A DNA stretch of 64,000 bases from Gallibacterium trehalosifermentans. Lineage in GTDB: Bacteria > Pseudomonadota > Gammaproteobacteria > Enterobacterales > Pasteurellaceae. The notes below the pieces were generated by a model, which had not been told where the DNA came from, ran no database searches, and worked only from the letters and a program-made list of their open reading frames with translations. The stretch is taken from positions 186,001 through 250,000 of the forward strand of contig NZ_JBHLWB010000009.1 in NCBI RefSeq assembly GCF_042433055.1. Direction: 5' to 3'. Made by a program: the position numbers and the translations under genes. Positions 44,070-52,254 of this stretch are shown one piece after another; position 1 is the stretch's first letter; every line of letters begins with the position of its first letter.

Positions 44070-45269
44070 CTAGCTGTGATTTAGATTTCTATAGGTTAAT
44101 AACCCATACCCCAAGACAGCGATAATTACGCAAAGGATCATGGTTGCCAGCATAGGAATAGCGCTAGTAACAGGAACTAAGGCTAGCAATGAACCAACAA
44201 CCGCGCCACCGCCGAAACGTAATGTGCCCAAAACAGAATTTGCTGTTCCAGCAGTATGAGGGAATCTTTCTAAAATTAATGCTGTGGCATTAGCGCCAAT
44301 AGTAGAGTTCATGCCGATAAACCAAGCAATACCAAGTGCCATTGCCCAGAAGCCCAGATCAAGTATGGCAACAAGTAATAACCATAGACCTGCAGTAGCT
44401 TGCATACCTAAGCCAAATTGCAGCATTCTTTCTGCACCAACTTTCCCTACCACACGTCCATTAACCCAAGTAAAAGTTGCCATGACAATGATATTCATCA
44501 TAAAAAAGTAGCCAAAGTGTTGTACTTTTACCCCATAAATATCAATATAAACTAGTGATCCTGAAGTGAGAAAGGCAAATAATCCTGCAAACGAAAATGT
44601 GGAAACAATTAAATAACCAATCACTTCTTTAACTCTTAAAACCGCCCAGAATTGACGCAAAATATTTCTTAATGAGAAGGCTTGCCGTTTTTCATGATCT
44701 AAGGTTTCAGGGATTCGCCAAGCAAATAATGTTCCACTGCAGAGCCCCACAAACACTAAAAAATAGAAAATTGTATGCCAATGGAAATATTGCACAATAT
44801 AACCGCCAATAATTGGGGCTAATAGTGGTGCAACCATAATGACTAAGGTAACTAAAGACATCATCTTAGAAAAATCATTTTTACTAAATAAATCTCTTAG
44901 TAAAGCCCCCAATACCACAACGGGGGCAGCACCAAATAAGCCTTGTAGTAATCGTAATCCAATGAAATGATGAATATTGTTGACTTGAGTTAAACCTAAT
45001 GCAGCAATCGTACTGATCACAAGACCAAATAAAATAATAGGTTTGCGTCCTAAACTATCCGCAATAGGTCCCCAAACTAGCTGTCCTACGCCCATACCTA
45101 AAGTAAACATAGTTAAGGTATATTGCACTTGACTAGAGGGTACATTTAAATCTTTAGCAATACTTAAAAAGGCAGGGAGATACATATCAATGCCAAGTGG
45201 CGGCATCATAGACAAAAGCCCTAAAATTAAGATGAAGAGAAAATTTATGCGTACTTTTTGCTTTGTCAT
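44070..45269 (-). CDS. bcr: Bcr/CflA family multidrug efflux MFS transporter
   Basis: A 399-residue major-facilitator protein with twelve predicted membrane segments. The family signature MPPLGIDMYLPAF near the N-terminus and the MFS motif GPIADSLGRKPIILFG (about residue 70) place it in the Bcr/CflA drug:proton antiporter group, which includes bicyclomycin and chloramphenicol exporters. The true substrate cannot be read from sequence. It follows rsuA by 18 bp in the same direction, the same pairing as bcr-rsuA in E. coli, which supports the name. Confidence 0.85.
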   Translation of the reverse strand: MTKQKVRINFLFILILGLLSMMPPLGIDMYLPAFLSIAKDLNVPSSQVQYTLTMFTLGMGVGQLVWGPIADSLGRKPIILFGLVISTIAALGLTQVNNIHHFIGLRLLQGLFGAAPVVVLGALLRDLFSKNDFSKMMSLVTLVIMVAPLLAPIIGGYIVQYFHWHTIFYFLVFVGLCSGTLFAWRIPETLDHEKRQAFSLRNILRQFWAVLRVKEVIGYLIVSTFSFAGLFAFLTSGSLVYIDIYGVKVQHFGYFFMMNIIVMATFTWVNGRVVGKVGAERMLQFGLGMQATAGLWLLLVAILDLGFWAMALGIAWFIGMNSTIGANATALILERFPHTAGTANSVLGTLRFGGGAVVGSLLALVPVTSAIPMLATMILCVIIAVLGYGLLTYRNLNHS

Positions 45270-45287
45270 TTAAACCTCTTATTATTG

Positions 45288-45992
45288 TTATTCTAAAAAT
45301 GATTGAATTTCTTCTTTTGTGAGAGTGCGATATTCGCCCTCAGTGAGATGTTCATCTAATGAAATTTGTCCAATGCGCCATCGATGTAGAGCAATAACTT
45401 TATTACCAAGCGCAGCAAACATTCGTTTGACTTGATGATATTTCCCTTCAATTAGGGTTAAGTTTAAATTGTAATCATCAATTATTTCAATTTGAGCGGG
45501 TTTCGTTACCTGTTTTTCCCCTTTTAACAGAATCCCTTGTTGACATTGTTCAATGTAAAAGTCTTCGATAGGATCTGCTAAGGTTACAAGATAAGTTTTT
45601 TCACAATGATGTTTTGGCGAAGTAATGCGATGCGACCATTGTCCATCATCGGTTAATAAAACTAATCCAGTCGTATCAACATCTAAACGCCCCGCCGTAT
45701 GTAAACGGGTAGATAAGGGATAATCAAAAAATTGGTAAACCGTTGGATATTCGCTGTCATCATTTGAACAAATGTACCCTTCGGGCTTATATAATAGAAA
45801 ATATTGATTGCCTACCACCCAAGTAAGTTGCTCGCCATCAAACTCAATGAGATCCTCAGTAGAAATTTTTAATGCCCCATCTTTGACAATTTCATGATTG
45901 ACCTTGACTAAATTTTGTCGAAGTACTTTGTTTGCTTGCGAACGCGATAATCCAGTATATTCGGATAAAAATTTATCTAAACGTTGTTTCAT
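45288..45992 (-). CDS. rsuA: 16S rRNA pseudouridine516 synthase RsuA
   Basis: RsuA makes the single pseudouridine (position 516) of 16S rRNA. The 234-residue protein has an N-terminal S4 RNA-binding domain (RLDKFLSEYTGLSRSQANK) and the catalytic domain with the active-site Asp in GRLDVDTTGLVLLTDDG (about residue 102), then ITSPKHHCEKTYLVTL and GKYHQVKRMFAALG. A longer frame to 46076 exists, but homology starts at MKQRLDKF. It is transcribed away from the CRP-like site at 46069-46084. Confidence 0.93.
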   Translation of the reverse strand: MKQRLDKFLSEYTGLSRSQANKVLRQNLVKVNHEIVKDGALKISTEDLIEFDGEQLTWVVGNQYFLLYKPEGYICSNDDSEYPTVYQFFDYPLSTRLHTAGRLDVDTTGLVLLTDDGQWSHRITSPKHHCEKTYLVTLADPIEDFYIEQCQQGILLKGEKQVTKPAQIEIIDDYNLNLTLIEGKYHQVKRMFAALGNKVIALHRWRIGQISLDEHLTEGEYRTLTKEEIQSFLE

Positions 45993-46068
45993 AAATGATG
46001 TACTTAATATTGTTACTTGTATGAATAATAGAAAATTTGTAGTAATTATTTTAACATTATTTATAAAA

Positions 46069-46110
46069 TGTGGCATAGCTCACAGCTTTCTTAAAAAAGG
46101 AAACTATAAT
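46069..46110 (+). promoter_or_regulatory. Predicted class II CRP-dependent promoter
   Basis: TGTGG-CATAGC-TCACA (46069-46084) differs from the CRP core TGTGA-N6-TCACA by one base and has A/T flanks of the expected kind. A perfect -10 TATAAT lies at 46105-46110 with no good -35. The site centre (46076.5) is about 41 bp from the predicted start near 46117-46118, the exact geometry of class II CRP activation. Confidence 0.6.
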
Positions 46111-46116
46111 AAGTCA

Positions 46117-46270
46117 TGGATTTTTCACGTTTTCATTTGTATTTTTGGAAACGAAGTGATACGTCAAACAAAATAAAGAAAATCCATGTTCTGGCTCAAA
46201 AAATGAGTGAAGCCAGCGAGTAATTTAATGGAATAGAACGAAACGCTGACAATATGTATCAGCGTTTTTA
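46117..46270 (+). ncRNA. Candidate CRP-activated small RNA between rsuA and maeB
   Basis: The predicted transcript starts 7 nt after a perfect -10 and ends at a terminator hairpin (AAACGCTGA 46241-46249 with TCAGCGTTT 46259-46267, then a T run), so it is about 150 nt long. It is well structured: ATGGATTTT-T-C at 46116-46126 pairs with GAAAATCCAT at 46178-46187, an inner CGTTTTC pairs with GGAAACG, and CTGGCT (46191-46196) with AGCCAG (46211-46216). A 35-codon frame (46116-46223, MDFSRFHLYFWKRSD at its start) overlaps it, but its ATG coincides with the predicted transcript start and has no ribosome binding site. I do not recognise it as a known RNA. Alternatives are a leaderless small protein or an attenuated maeB leader. 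Confidence 0.4.
46241..46270 (+). terminator. Terminator of the candidate small RNA
   Basis: A 9-bp stem, AAACGCTGA with TCAGCGTTT around a 9-nt loop, ending in TTTTTA. It lies 115 nt before maeB and has no annotated gene in front of it on this strand, which is why a short transcript is proposed. Confidence 0.65.
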
Positions 46271-46384
46271 TGCACACAGCAGTGGATTGCCTTTTAACAT
46301 TTCTCATTCCTCTTTTGTCGTGAGTAACATATCAATAAATTTCTCGCAGTTTAATTAGCTTTAATTGATATATAAGGATAGATT

Positions 46385-48655
46385 ATGGACGAAAAATTAC
46401 GCCAAGCCGCATTAGATTTCCACCAATTTCCCATTCCAGGGAAAATAGAAGTTACCCCAACTAAATCGCTTGCAACCCAGCAAGATCTTGCATTAGCGTA
46501 TTCACCAGGAGTTGCTGAACCTTGTTTAGAGATCGAAAAAGATCCTGCAAATGCATATAAATATACGGCGAGAGGGAATTTAGTTGCCGTAATTTCGAAT
46601 GGTACAGCGGTATTGGGGTTAGGGAATATCGGCGCATTAGCAGGTAAGCCTGTGATGGAAGGAAAAGGCGTATTGTTTAAGAAATTTGCTGGTATTGATG
46701 TCTTTGATATTGAAATAAACGAAAACGATCCTGATAAATTAATTGATATCATTGCAGCATTAGAACCAACTTTTGGTGGTATTAACTTAGAAGATATTAA
46801 AGCGCCAGAATGTTTTTATATTGAGAAAAAATTACGTGAGCGCATGAAAATTCCAGTCTTTCATGATGACCAACACGGTACGGCAATTATCTGTGCAGCA
46901 GCAGTATTAAATGGTTTACGCGTCGTGAATAAAGATATTAAAAAAGTAAAAGTGGTTGCTTCTGGAGCAGGCGCCTCTGCGATTGCCTGTTTAAATTTAA
47001 TGGTAGCGTTAGGTATTGAACGCAAAAATATTACGATTTGTGATTCTAAAGGTGTGGTTTATAAAGGTCGAGGTGATCATATCGATGAAACCAAACAAGT
47101 CTATGCGATAGAAGATAACGGCACACGGACATTAGCTGATGCGTTACCAGGGGCAGATATTTTCTTAGGGTGTTCAAAAGCAGGTGTGTTGACACCAGAA
47201 ATGGTGAAAACGATGGCAGATACACCGCTGATTTTAGCGTTAGCTAACCCAGTTCCAGAAATTTTACCACCAGTTGCCAAAGCGGCACGTCCAGATGCCA
47301 TTATTTGTACGGGGCGTTCTGACTTCCCTAATCAGGTTAATAATGTACTTTGTTTCCCATTTATTTTCCGTGGTGCGTTAGATGTACAGGCGACAACGAT
47401 TAATGAAGAAATGAAATTAGCAGCAGTACGAGCGATTGCTGATTTAGCACTTGCAGAACAAAGCGATGTGGTTTCTTCTGCTTATGGTGAAAGTGAAGTC
47501 TCTTTTGGGGCAGAATATATTATTCCAAAACCATTTGATCCGCGTTTAATTGTAAAAATTGCCCCAGCAGTTGCGAAAGCCGCAATGGATACAGGTGTTG
47601 CACAAAAGCCAATTACCGACTTTAATGCTTATATCGATCAATTAACTCAGTTTGTTTATAAAACAAACTTGTTTATGAAACCTGTCTTTGCGCAAGCAAA
47701 ATTGGATAAAAAACGTGTTATTTTAACTGATGGAGAAGAACCGCGTGTATTACACGCAGTGCAAGAGATTTGTAGTTCTGGCATTGCCTATCCAATTTTA
47801 GTTGGTCGTCCAAATGTGATTGCACAACGTATTAAGGAATTAGGACTGAAAATTGAAGTCAATAAGGACTTTGAAATTGTAAATAATGAGCAAGATAGCC
47901 GTTATACTGAATGCTGGCAAGCATATTATGAAATTATGAAACGTAAAGGCGTTACTCCTTCAGTAGCAAAACATCGTTTAATTACGGATAAAACTGCGAT
48001 AGCTGCCATTTTAGTACAACGAGGTGAGGCTGACGCGATTATTTGTGGTTTAGTTGGTTCTTATCGGGAGCATTTGCAAACATTAAGAGATGTTATTGGT
48101 GTTGCAGATGGTGTTCGTACTTTAGCGACTGTAAATAGTTTGGTATTGCCGACAGGGAATGTGTTTATTTCTGATACTTTTGTGAATGAGAATCCGACTG
48201 CAGAAGAGTTAGCTGATATTACATTAATGGCAGCTGAAGAAGTAAAATCTTTTGGTATTGAACCACAAGTCGCACTCCTTTCTAACTCTAATTATGGCTC
48301 ATCAAATAGTGAAAATGCCGTGAAAATGCGTAAAGTACTTGAATTAGTAAAAGATCGCCGCCCAGATTTAATTATTGACGGTGAAATGCACGGTGATATA
48401 GCACTTTCAGAAAACTTACGTAAAAATATTATGCCTGATAGCCCAATTAAAGGGGCAGCAAACCTACTTATTATGCCAAGTATGGAATCAGCCAGAATTA
48501 GTTATAACTTATTACGTGCAACAACAACAGCAATTACTGTTGGTCCAATGTTAATGGGCTTGAAGAAATCTGCACATATTCTGACGCCAGTGTCTTCTGT
48601 CCGCCGTATCATCAATATGGTGGCAGTTGCAGCAGTACAAGCTCAGAAGAAATAA
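46385..48655 (+). CDS. maeB: NADP-dependent malic enzyme with phosphotransacetylase-like domain
   Basis: MaeB decarboxylates malate to pyruvate, giving NADPH. The 756-residue protein has an N-terminal malic-enzyme half (YSPGVAEPCLEIEKDP near residue 40; LGLGNIGALAGKPVMEGK; HDDQHGTAII; nucleotide fold VVASGAGASAIACLNL near residue 195) and a C-terminal half related to phosphate acetyltransferase (from about residue 430), thought to sense acetyl-CoA. This hybrid architecture is the usual MaeB form. The ribosome binding site is AAGGAT. A 12-bp terminator follows. Confidence 0.96.
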   Translation: MDEKLRQAALDFHQFPIPGKIEVTPTKSLATQQDLALAYSPGVAEPCLEIEKDPANAYKYTARGNLVAVISNGTAVLGLGNIGALAGKPVMEGKGVLFKKFAGIDVFDIEINENDPDKLIDIIAALEPTFGGINLEDIKAPECFYIEKKLRERMKIPVFHDDQHGTAIICAAAVLNGLRVVNKDIKKVKVVASGAGASAIACLNLMVALGIERKNITICDSKGVVYKGRGDHIDETKQVYAIEDNGTRTLADALPGADIFLGCSKAGVLTPEMVKTMADTPLILALANPVPEILPPVAKAARPDAIICTGRSDFPNQVNNVLCFPFIFRGALDVQATTINEEMKLAAVRAIADLALAEQSDVVSSAYGESEVSFGAEYIIPKPFDPRLIVKIAPAVAKAAMDTGVAQKPITDFNAYIDQLTQFVYKTNLFMKPVFAQAKLDKKRVILTDGEEPRVLHAVQEICSSGIAYPILVGRPNVIAQRIKELGLKIEVNKDFEIVNNEQDSRYTECWQAYYEIMKRKGVTPSVAKHRLITDKTAIAAILVQRGEADAIICGLVGSYREHLQTLRDVIGVADGVRTLATVNSLVLPTGNVFISDTFVNENPTAEELADITLMAAEEVKSFGIEPQVALLSNSNYGSSNSENAVKMRKVLELVKDRRPDLIIDGEMHGDIALSENLRKNIMPDSPIKGAANLLIMPSMESARISYNLLRATTTAITVGPMLMGLKKSAHILTPVSSVRRIINMVAVAAVQAQKK

Positions 48656-48680
48656 TTAAGCTGTAAGGCATCATAAAAAG

Positions 48681-48715
48681 TCTGTATCTAAATATTTTTA
48701 GATGCAGATTTTTTT
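48681..48715 (+). terminator. Rho-independent terminator of maeB
   Basis: TCTGTATCTAAA pairs with TTTAGATGCAGA (12 bp, one G-T pair) around TATT and is followed by a run of T, 25 nt past the maeB stop codon. Confidence 0.85.
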
Positions 48716-49145
48716 ATGTGAAATGATAGTGGTTGCATCTCGATTGGTTATTTCGATATATACGGATTAGAAATACGGGGGAGTTATATATCGTCATACA
48801 TCACACCTAATAAATGTAAACAGGTTCGGTTAAATGTCATTTTTCTGCTATGAAGGTTTGTATGACGTAATTTTTAAGGTTTTAGGTGCAGCGTATTGAG
48901 CTTTACGTGATAATGCTTTTTTATCAGAAATAACAGTGAGGAACTGACGCTTATTAAAGCGGTAGATCATTTGTTGTAAAGGTAGCAGCTAAATAAAAAG
49001 AGGCTAATTGCCTCTTTTTAATATCCAGTATTTCGCGGATCGTCTGCGGATTATTTTAAGTTCTATTACAGTGGTACAAAAATAATACTTAAATCTATAA
49101 GTCATTGATTTTGTTATTATAGTTATATCACTGTTGTAGAAAATC
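48716..49145. other. Gene-poor region between maeB and the tmRNA gene, possible element relic
   Basis: No confident gene is visible. On the reverse strand, 48848-48970 can encode 40 residues (MIYRFNKRQFLTVISDKK at the start) bounded by stops, with no ribosome binding site; it resembles the tail of a larger protein but I cannot name it. Two perfect 9-bp inverted repeats lie beside it: CGATATATA 48754-48762 with TATATATCG 48785-48793, and CGTCATACA 48792-48800 with TGTATGACG 48859-48867. The tmRNA gene is a common integration target, so a decayed element is possible. No copy of the tmRNA 3' end (an attachment-site duplication) is seen. Confidence 0.35.
48994..49020. terminator. Symmetric terminator downstream of ssrA
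   Basis: TAAAAAGAGGC and GCCTCTTTTTA form a perfect 11-bp stem with a 5-nt loop. T runs are present on both strands, so it can work in both directions. It is the first terminator-like structure behind the tmRNA gene, about 125 nt past its 3' end. Confidence 0.7.
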
Positions 49146-49512
49146 TGGTGGAGCTGGGGGGAGTTGAACCCCCGTCCGAAATTCCTCTACCTTCAGTACT
49201 ACATGTTTAGTCTCGTCTTTAGTTTCACTTATTCACTGCGGACAGACACGCGATAAATAAGCTAGTTTGATTTAATTTAGTGCTTCGATCCTCAAACAGC
49301 GGCGTCCACACGATCTCGTTTTGAATGACTTATCTGAACCCTCGTCTTACGAGCGGAAGCTGAGGAGATAAGGCTTTAAGGCAGGTTATTAAGCTGCTAA
49401 AGCGTAGTTTTCGTCGTTTGCGACTATTGTTTTGCGGTTTATTTACGAGGCCTACCGCACCTCGACATGCACTTTGGGCTTCGCTAATCCCGTCGAATCC
49501 TAGATCAGCCCC
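49146..49512 (-). ncRNA. ssrA: Transfer-messenger RNA (tmRNA)
   Basis: tmRNA with SmpB rescues stalled ribosomes and tags the unfinished protein for proteolysis. On the reverse strand the 5' end GGGGCTGAT pairs with the 3' end CAGCTCC-A-CCA to form the alanine-type acceptor stem, and the T arm reads GGGGGTTGAACTCCCCC. The tag frame encodes ANDENYALAA followed by two stop codons. CCA is encoded. At about 367 nt the length is normal. The -10 element TAGAAT lies just upstream. The gene lies between yfeX (upstream, same strand) and a gene-poor region. Confidence 0.97.
49389..49421 (-). other. tmRNA proteolysis-tag reading frame (ANDENYALAA)
   Basis: GCA (resume codon) through GCT encodes ANDENYALAA, then TAA TAA. 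This is the classical gamma-proteobacterial tag, ending in the ClpXP/ClpAP recognition residues LAA. Confidence 0.95.
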
Positions 49513-49527
49513 AAAAACTCGCTGCTT

Positions 49528-49533
49528 ATTCTA
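49528..49533 (-). promoter_or_regulatory. -10 element of the ssrA promoter
   Basis: TAGAAT on the reverse strand lies 15 bp upstream of the mature 5' end of tmRNA, with a G+C-containing discriminator (GCAGCGAG). The -35 region (TTTCTC) is weak. The predicted start leaves a short 5' leader for trimming. Confidence 0.45.
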
Positions 49534-49598
49534 ACAAAAAATCTATATGAGAGAAAGCGAGCATTGTATTGAATGCCATCAATTAAGCAAAAAATGGC

Positions 49599-50492
49599 TT
49601 ATAAATTAAGTAAGCGTTCTAATGATGGTGCAAAATAATAGCTACCAGTTACTGGTTTAGTAAAGCCTAATAAGCGATCGGTTTTACCATCTATTTCACC
49701 AAACATACTGAGTAATTGTTGTTCAATATTATGTAATGTGCCACAGTAAGAGATAAAATAAAGTCCGTGCTTACCACTCGCCGTGCCATAAGGTAAACTT
49801 TGGCGTAAAATTTTTAAACCTTTTCCATTTTCTTTTAAATCCACACGCCCAACATGAGAGGTTGGGGGAACGTCATCTAATTCAACACTATCAGGTTTGG
49901 TGCGCCCGATAACTTGTTCTTGTTTGCTTTGATCGAGTTTTTCCCATTTATCTAATTGATGTTCCCAACGTTGAGTAAAAACATAACTACCATTTTGATC
50001 AATACCACTTTGTACCAAACCAATTTGGCGGCGTAATGTTTCACCAGCAGGGTTTTCTGTTCCATCAATAAAACCTGTAAGATCACGATCTTCTACCCAA
50101 CGGAAACCGTGATTTTCTTCGACAACTGTAATCGCTGATTCAAATGTTTTCAATATTAATTGTGCTAAGGAAAAGTTCACATCATGACGAAGAGACAGAA
50201 TATGAATTAATAAATCATTTTGGGTTGCAGGTGCAGCTAAATTCCCTTTGCCTAATTGGGTAAAGGATTTTAGTTCTTGTGCATCATTGGCAGAAGAGAG
50301 GTTTTGCCAAGCTTCGTAACCAAAAGCGATAACACTATATAAATGCGCATCTGGGTGTTTTTGTTGTAAAGATTCTGTTAATGCAACAACTTTTTTGCAA
50401 GCCTCTGCAATCGCGGAATAATCTGCAATTTTTGCTTCAAGATAAATAGCGGCTTTACAATGTTCAAATAAAATTCCTGCTTGAGCAGTCAT
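49599..50492 (-). CDS. yfeX: Dye-decolorizing-type heme peroxidase YfeX
   Basis: YfeX is a cytoplasmic DyP-type peroxidase that acts on porphyrinogens in E. coli; a claim that it frees iron from heme is disputed. The 297-residue protein shows the GXXDG motif in DLTGFIDGTENP, the heme-ligand histidine in TSHVGRVDLKENGKG and the conserved LRQSLPYGTASGKHGLYF. There is no signal peptide, unlike EfeB. The ATG at 50492 is chosen (GGAG 8 nt upstream) over an upstream start that adds four residues. It precedes ssrA on the same strand. Confidence 0.93.
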   Translation of the reverse strand: MTAQAGILFEHCKAAIYLEAKIADYSAIAEACKKVVALTESLQQKHPDAHLYSVIAFGYEAWQNLSSANDAQELKSFTQLGKGNLAAPATQNDLLIHILSLRHDVNFSLAQLILKTFESAITVVEENHGFRWVEDRDLTGFIDGTENPAGETLRRQIGLVQSGIDQNGSYVFTQRWEHQLDKWEKLDQSKQEQVIGRTKPDSVELDDVPPTSHVGRVDLKENGKGLKILRQSLPYGTASGKHGLYFISYCGTLHNIEQQLLSMFGEIDGKTDRLLGFTKPVTGSYYFAPSLERLLNL

Positions 50493-50570
50493 AATACACT
50501 CCATTTTCTATTATTAAAGTTGTGCTTATTATAACGCAAATAAACGCGATAAGAGGCTGGTTTTTTATTA

Positions 50571-50586
50571 AAGTAATCGTTTGCTT
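50571..50586 (+). promoter_or_regulatory. PurR operator of guaB
   Basis: AAGTAATCGTTTGCTT fits the PurR pattern ANGCAANCGNTTNCNT with a single mismatch (position 4). It lies 18 bp upstream of the predicted guaB -35 element. PurR with hypoxanthine or guanine represses purine genes in gamma-proteobacteria. Confidence 0.65.
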
Positions 50587-50603
50587 TTTTCGATTAAAAT
50601 AGA

Positions 50604-50640
50604 TTTTCATTAGTAAAAAAACTCTGTATAATGCCGCCGC
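50604..50640 (+). promoter_or_regulatory. guaB promoter with G+C-rich discriminator
   Basis: TTTTCA (50604-50609) and a perfect TATAAT (50627-50632) are spaced by 17 bp. The next eight bases, GCCGCCGC, form a G+C-rich discriminator, typical of promoters under negative stringent (ppGpp) control such as E. coli guaB. Confidence 0.65.
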
Positions 50641-50692
50641 AATATTTTTCGTCTATTTTATTTCATTCACAATTTAACAGAGAGATATTGCA

Positions 50693-52162
50693 ATGCTTAG
50701 AGTAATTAAAGAAGCCCTTACTTTTGATGATGTTCTTCTTGTTCCAGCACACTCCACCGTACTGCCAAATACGGCAAATCTTTCAACTCAATTAACTCAG
50801 AAAATCCGTTTAAATATTCCAATTTTATCTGCTGCCATGGATACCGTTACAGAAGCAAAAATGGCGATAGCTTTGGCGCAAGAAGGGGGAATTGGTTTTA
50901 TCCATAAAAATATGAGTATCGAACGCCAAGCTGAACGTGTGCGAAAAGTGAAAAAATTCGAGAGTGGGATTGTTAATGATCCCATTACTGTGCGCCCAAC
51001 AACCACATTGGCAGAAGTTGCGGAATTAACGAAGAAAAATAAATTTGCAGGCTATCCAGTAACCTCAGAAGAGGGGGATTTATTAGGAATTGTAACAGGA
51101 CGTGATACCCGTTTTGTTTCTGATTTATCACTTCCTGTTACCGCAGTGATGACACCAAAAGAGAAATTAGTAACCGTAACAGATGGTGAATCAGCTAATC
51201 GTGAACATATTTTTTCTTTAATGCACAGCCACCGTGTAGAAAAAGTGTTAGTTGTGGATAATCAATTCAAATTAAAAGGTATGATTACCTTAAAGGATTA
51301 CCAAAAATCAGAGCAAAAGCCAAATGCGTGTAAAGATGAGTTCGGACGTTTGCGTGTCGGCGCAGCTGTTGGCGCAGGGGCAGGCAATGAAGAACGTATT
51401 GATGCACTCGTTAAAGCGGGTGTTGATGTGCTGTTAATTGATTCTTCACACGGTCATTCGGAAGGGGTATTGCAGCGTGTACGTGAAACTCGTGCGAAAT
51501 ATCCAGATTTACAAATTATTGCAGGGAATGTCGCGACTGCTGAGGGGGCGATAGCCTTAGCTGATGCAGGTGCAAGTGCAGTGAAAATTGGTATTGGACC
51601 AGGATCAATTTGTACCACGCGTATTGTAACTGGGGTTGGTGTACCGCAAATTACCGCGATTGCAGATGCCGCAGAAGCGTTAAAAGATCGTGGTATTCCA
51701 GTGATTGCTGATGGTGGGATTCGCTATTCAGGTGATATTGCAAAAGCGATTGCAGCTGGTGCTCATTGTGTGATGGTGGGATCAATGTTAGCGGGAACAG
51801 AAGAAGCTCCAGGTGAAATTGAACTTTATCAAGGTCGAGCCTTTAAATCTTATCGTGGTATGGGTTCACTAGGCGCAATGTCAAAAGGTTCATCAGATCG
51901 TTATTTCCAATCGGATAATGCTGCAGATAAATTAGTGCCAGAGGGCATTGAGGGACGTATTGCTTATAAAGGCTATCTCAAAGAAATTATTCACCAACAA
52001 ATGGGTGGATTACGTTCTTGTATGGGATTAACTGGCTGCGCGACGATTGAAGAGCTTCGCACTAAAGCACAATTTGTGCGGATTAGTGGGGCGGGGATTA
52101 AAGAAAGCCATGTTCATGATGTAACCATTACCAAAGAAGCCCCTAACTATCGTATGGGGTAA
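50693..52162 (+). CDS. guaB: IMP dehydrogenase GuaB
   Basis: GuaB oxidises IMP to XMP with NAD, the committing step to GMP. The 489-residue protein is a TIM barrel with a pair of CBS domains inserted at about residues 90-205. The catalytic loop GIGPGSICTTRIVTGVG carries Cys307, and the flap and arginine segment follows around YRGMGSLGAMSKGSSDRY. The ribosome binding site is AGAGAG. A terminator-like hairpin separates it from the HAD gene and guaA. Confidence 0.98.
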   Translation: MLRVIKEALTFDDVLLVPAHSTVLPNTANLSTQLTQKIRLNIPILSAAMDTVTEAKMAIALAQEGGIGFIHKNMSIERQAERVRKVKKFESGIVNDPITVRPTTTLAEVAELTKKNKFAGYPVTSEEGDLLGIVTGRDTRFVSDLSLPVTAVMTPKEKLVTVTDGESANREHIFSLMHSHRVEKVLVVDNQFKLKGMITLKDYQKSEQKPNACKDEFGRLRVGAAVGAGAGNEERIDALVKAGVDVLLIDSSHGHSEGVLQRVRETRAKYPDLQIIAGNVATAEGAIALADAGASAVKIGIGPGSICTTRIVTGVGVPQITAIADAAEALKDRGIPVIADGGIRYSGDIAKAIAAGAHCVMVGSMLAGTEEAPGEIELYQGRAFKSYRGMGSLGAMSKGSSDRYFQSDNAADKLVPEGIEGRIAYKGYLKEIIHQQMGGLRSCMGLTGCATIEELRTKAQFVRISGAGIKESHVHDVTITKEAPNYRMG

Positions 52163-52167
52163 TGAGT

Positions 52168-52210
52168 AATACAGCTAAACTTAATAACTGAGTTTGGCTG
52201 TATTTTCTTT
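52168..52210 (+). terminator. Terminator hairpin behind guaB
   Basis: AATACAGC with GCTGTATT and, inside, AAACT with AGTTT make a 14-bp stem including one T-G pair, followed by TCTTTTG. It starts 6 nt after the guaB stop codon and may only partly stop transcription into the next genes. Confidence 0.65.
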
Positions 52211-52254
52211 TGTTTATAGATTGCAGAAATTTCTATCAAATATGGGCAAATAAG

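Noticed and set aside
46116..46223. 35-codon open frame as a confident gene
   Set aside because: Its ATG falls at the predicted transcription start, there is no ribosome binding site, and the same bases form RNA stems. It is kept only as an alternative to the small RNA.
49035..49051. Direct repeat GCGGAT-N5-GCGGAT as an operator or attachment site
   Set aside because: Two short copies only, with no nearby promoter and no match to the tmRNA 3' end.
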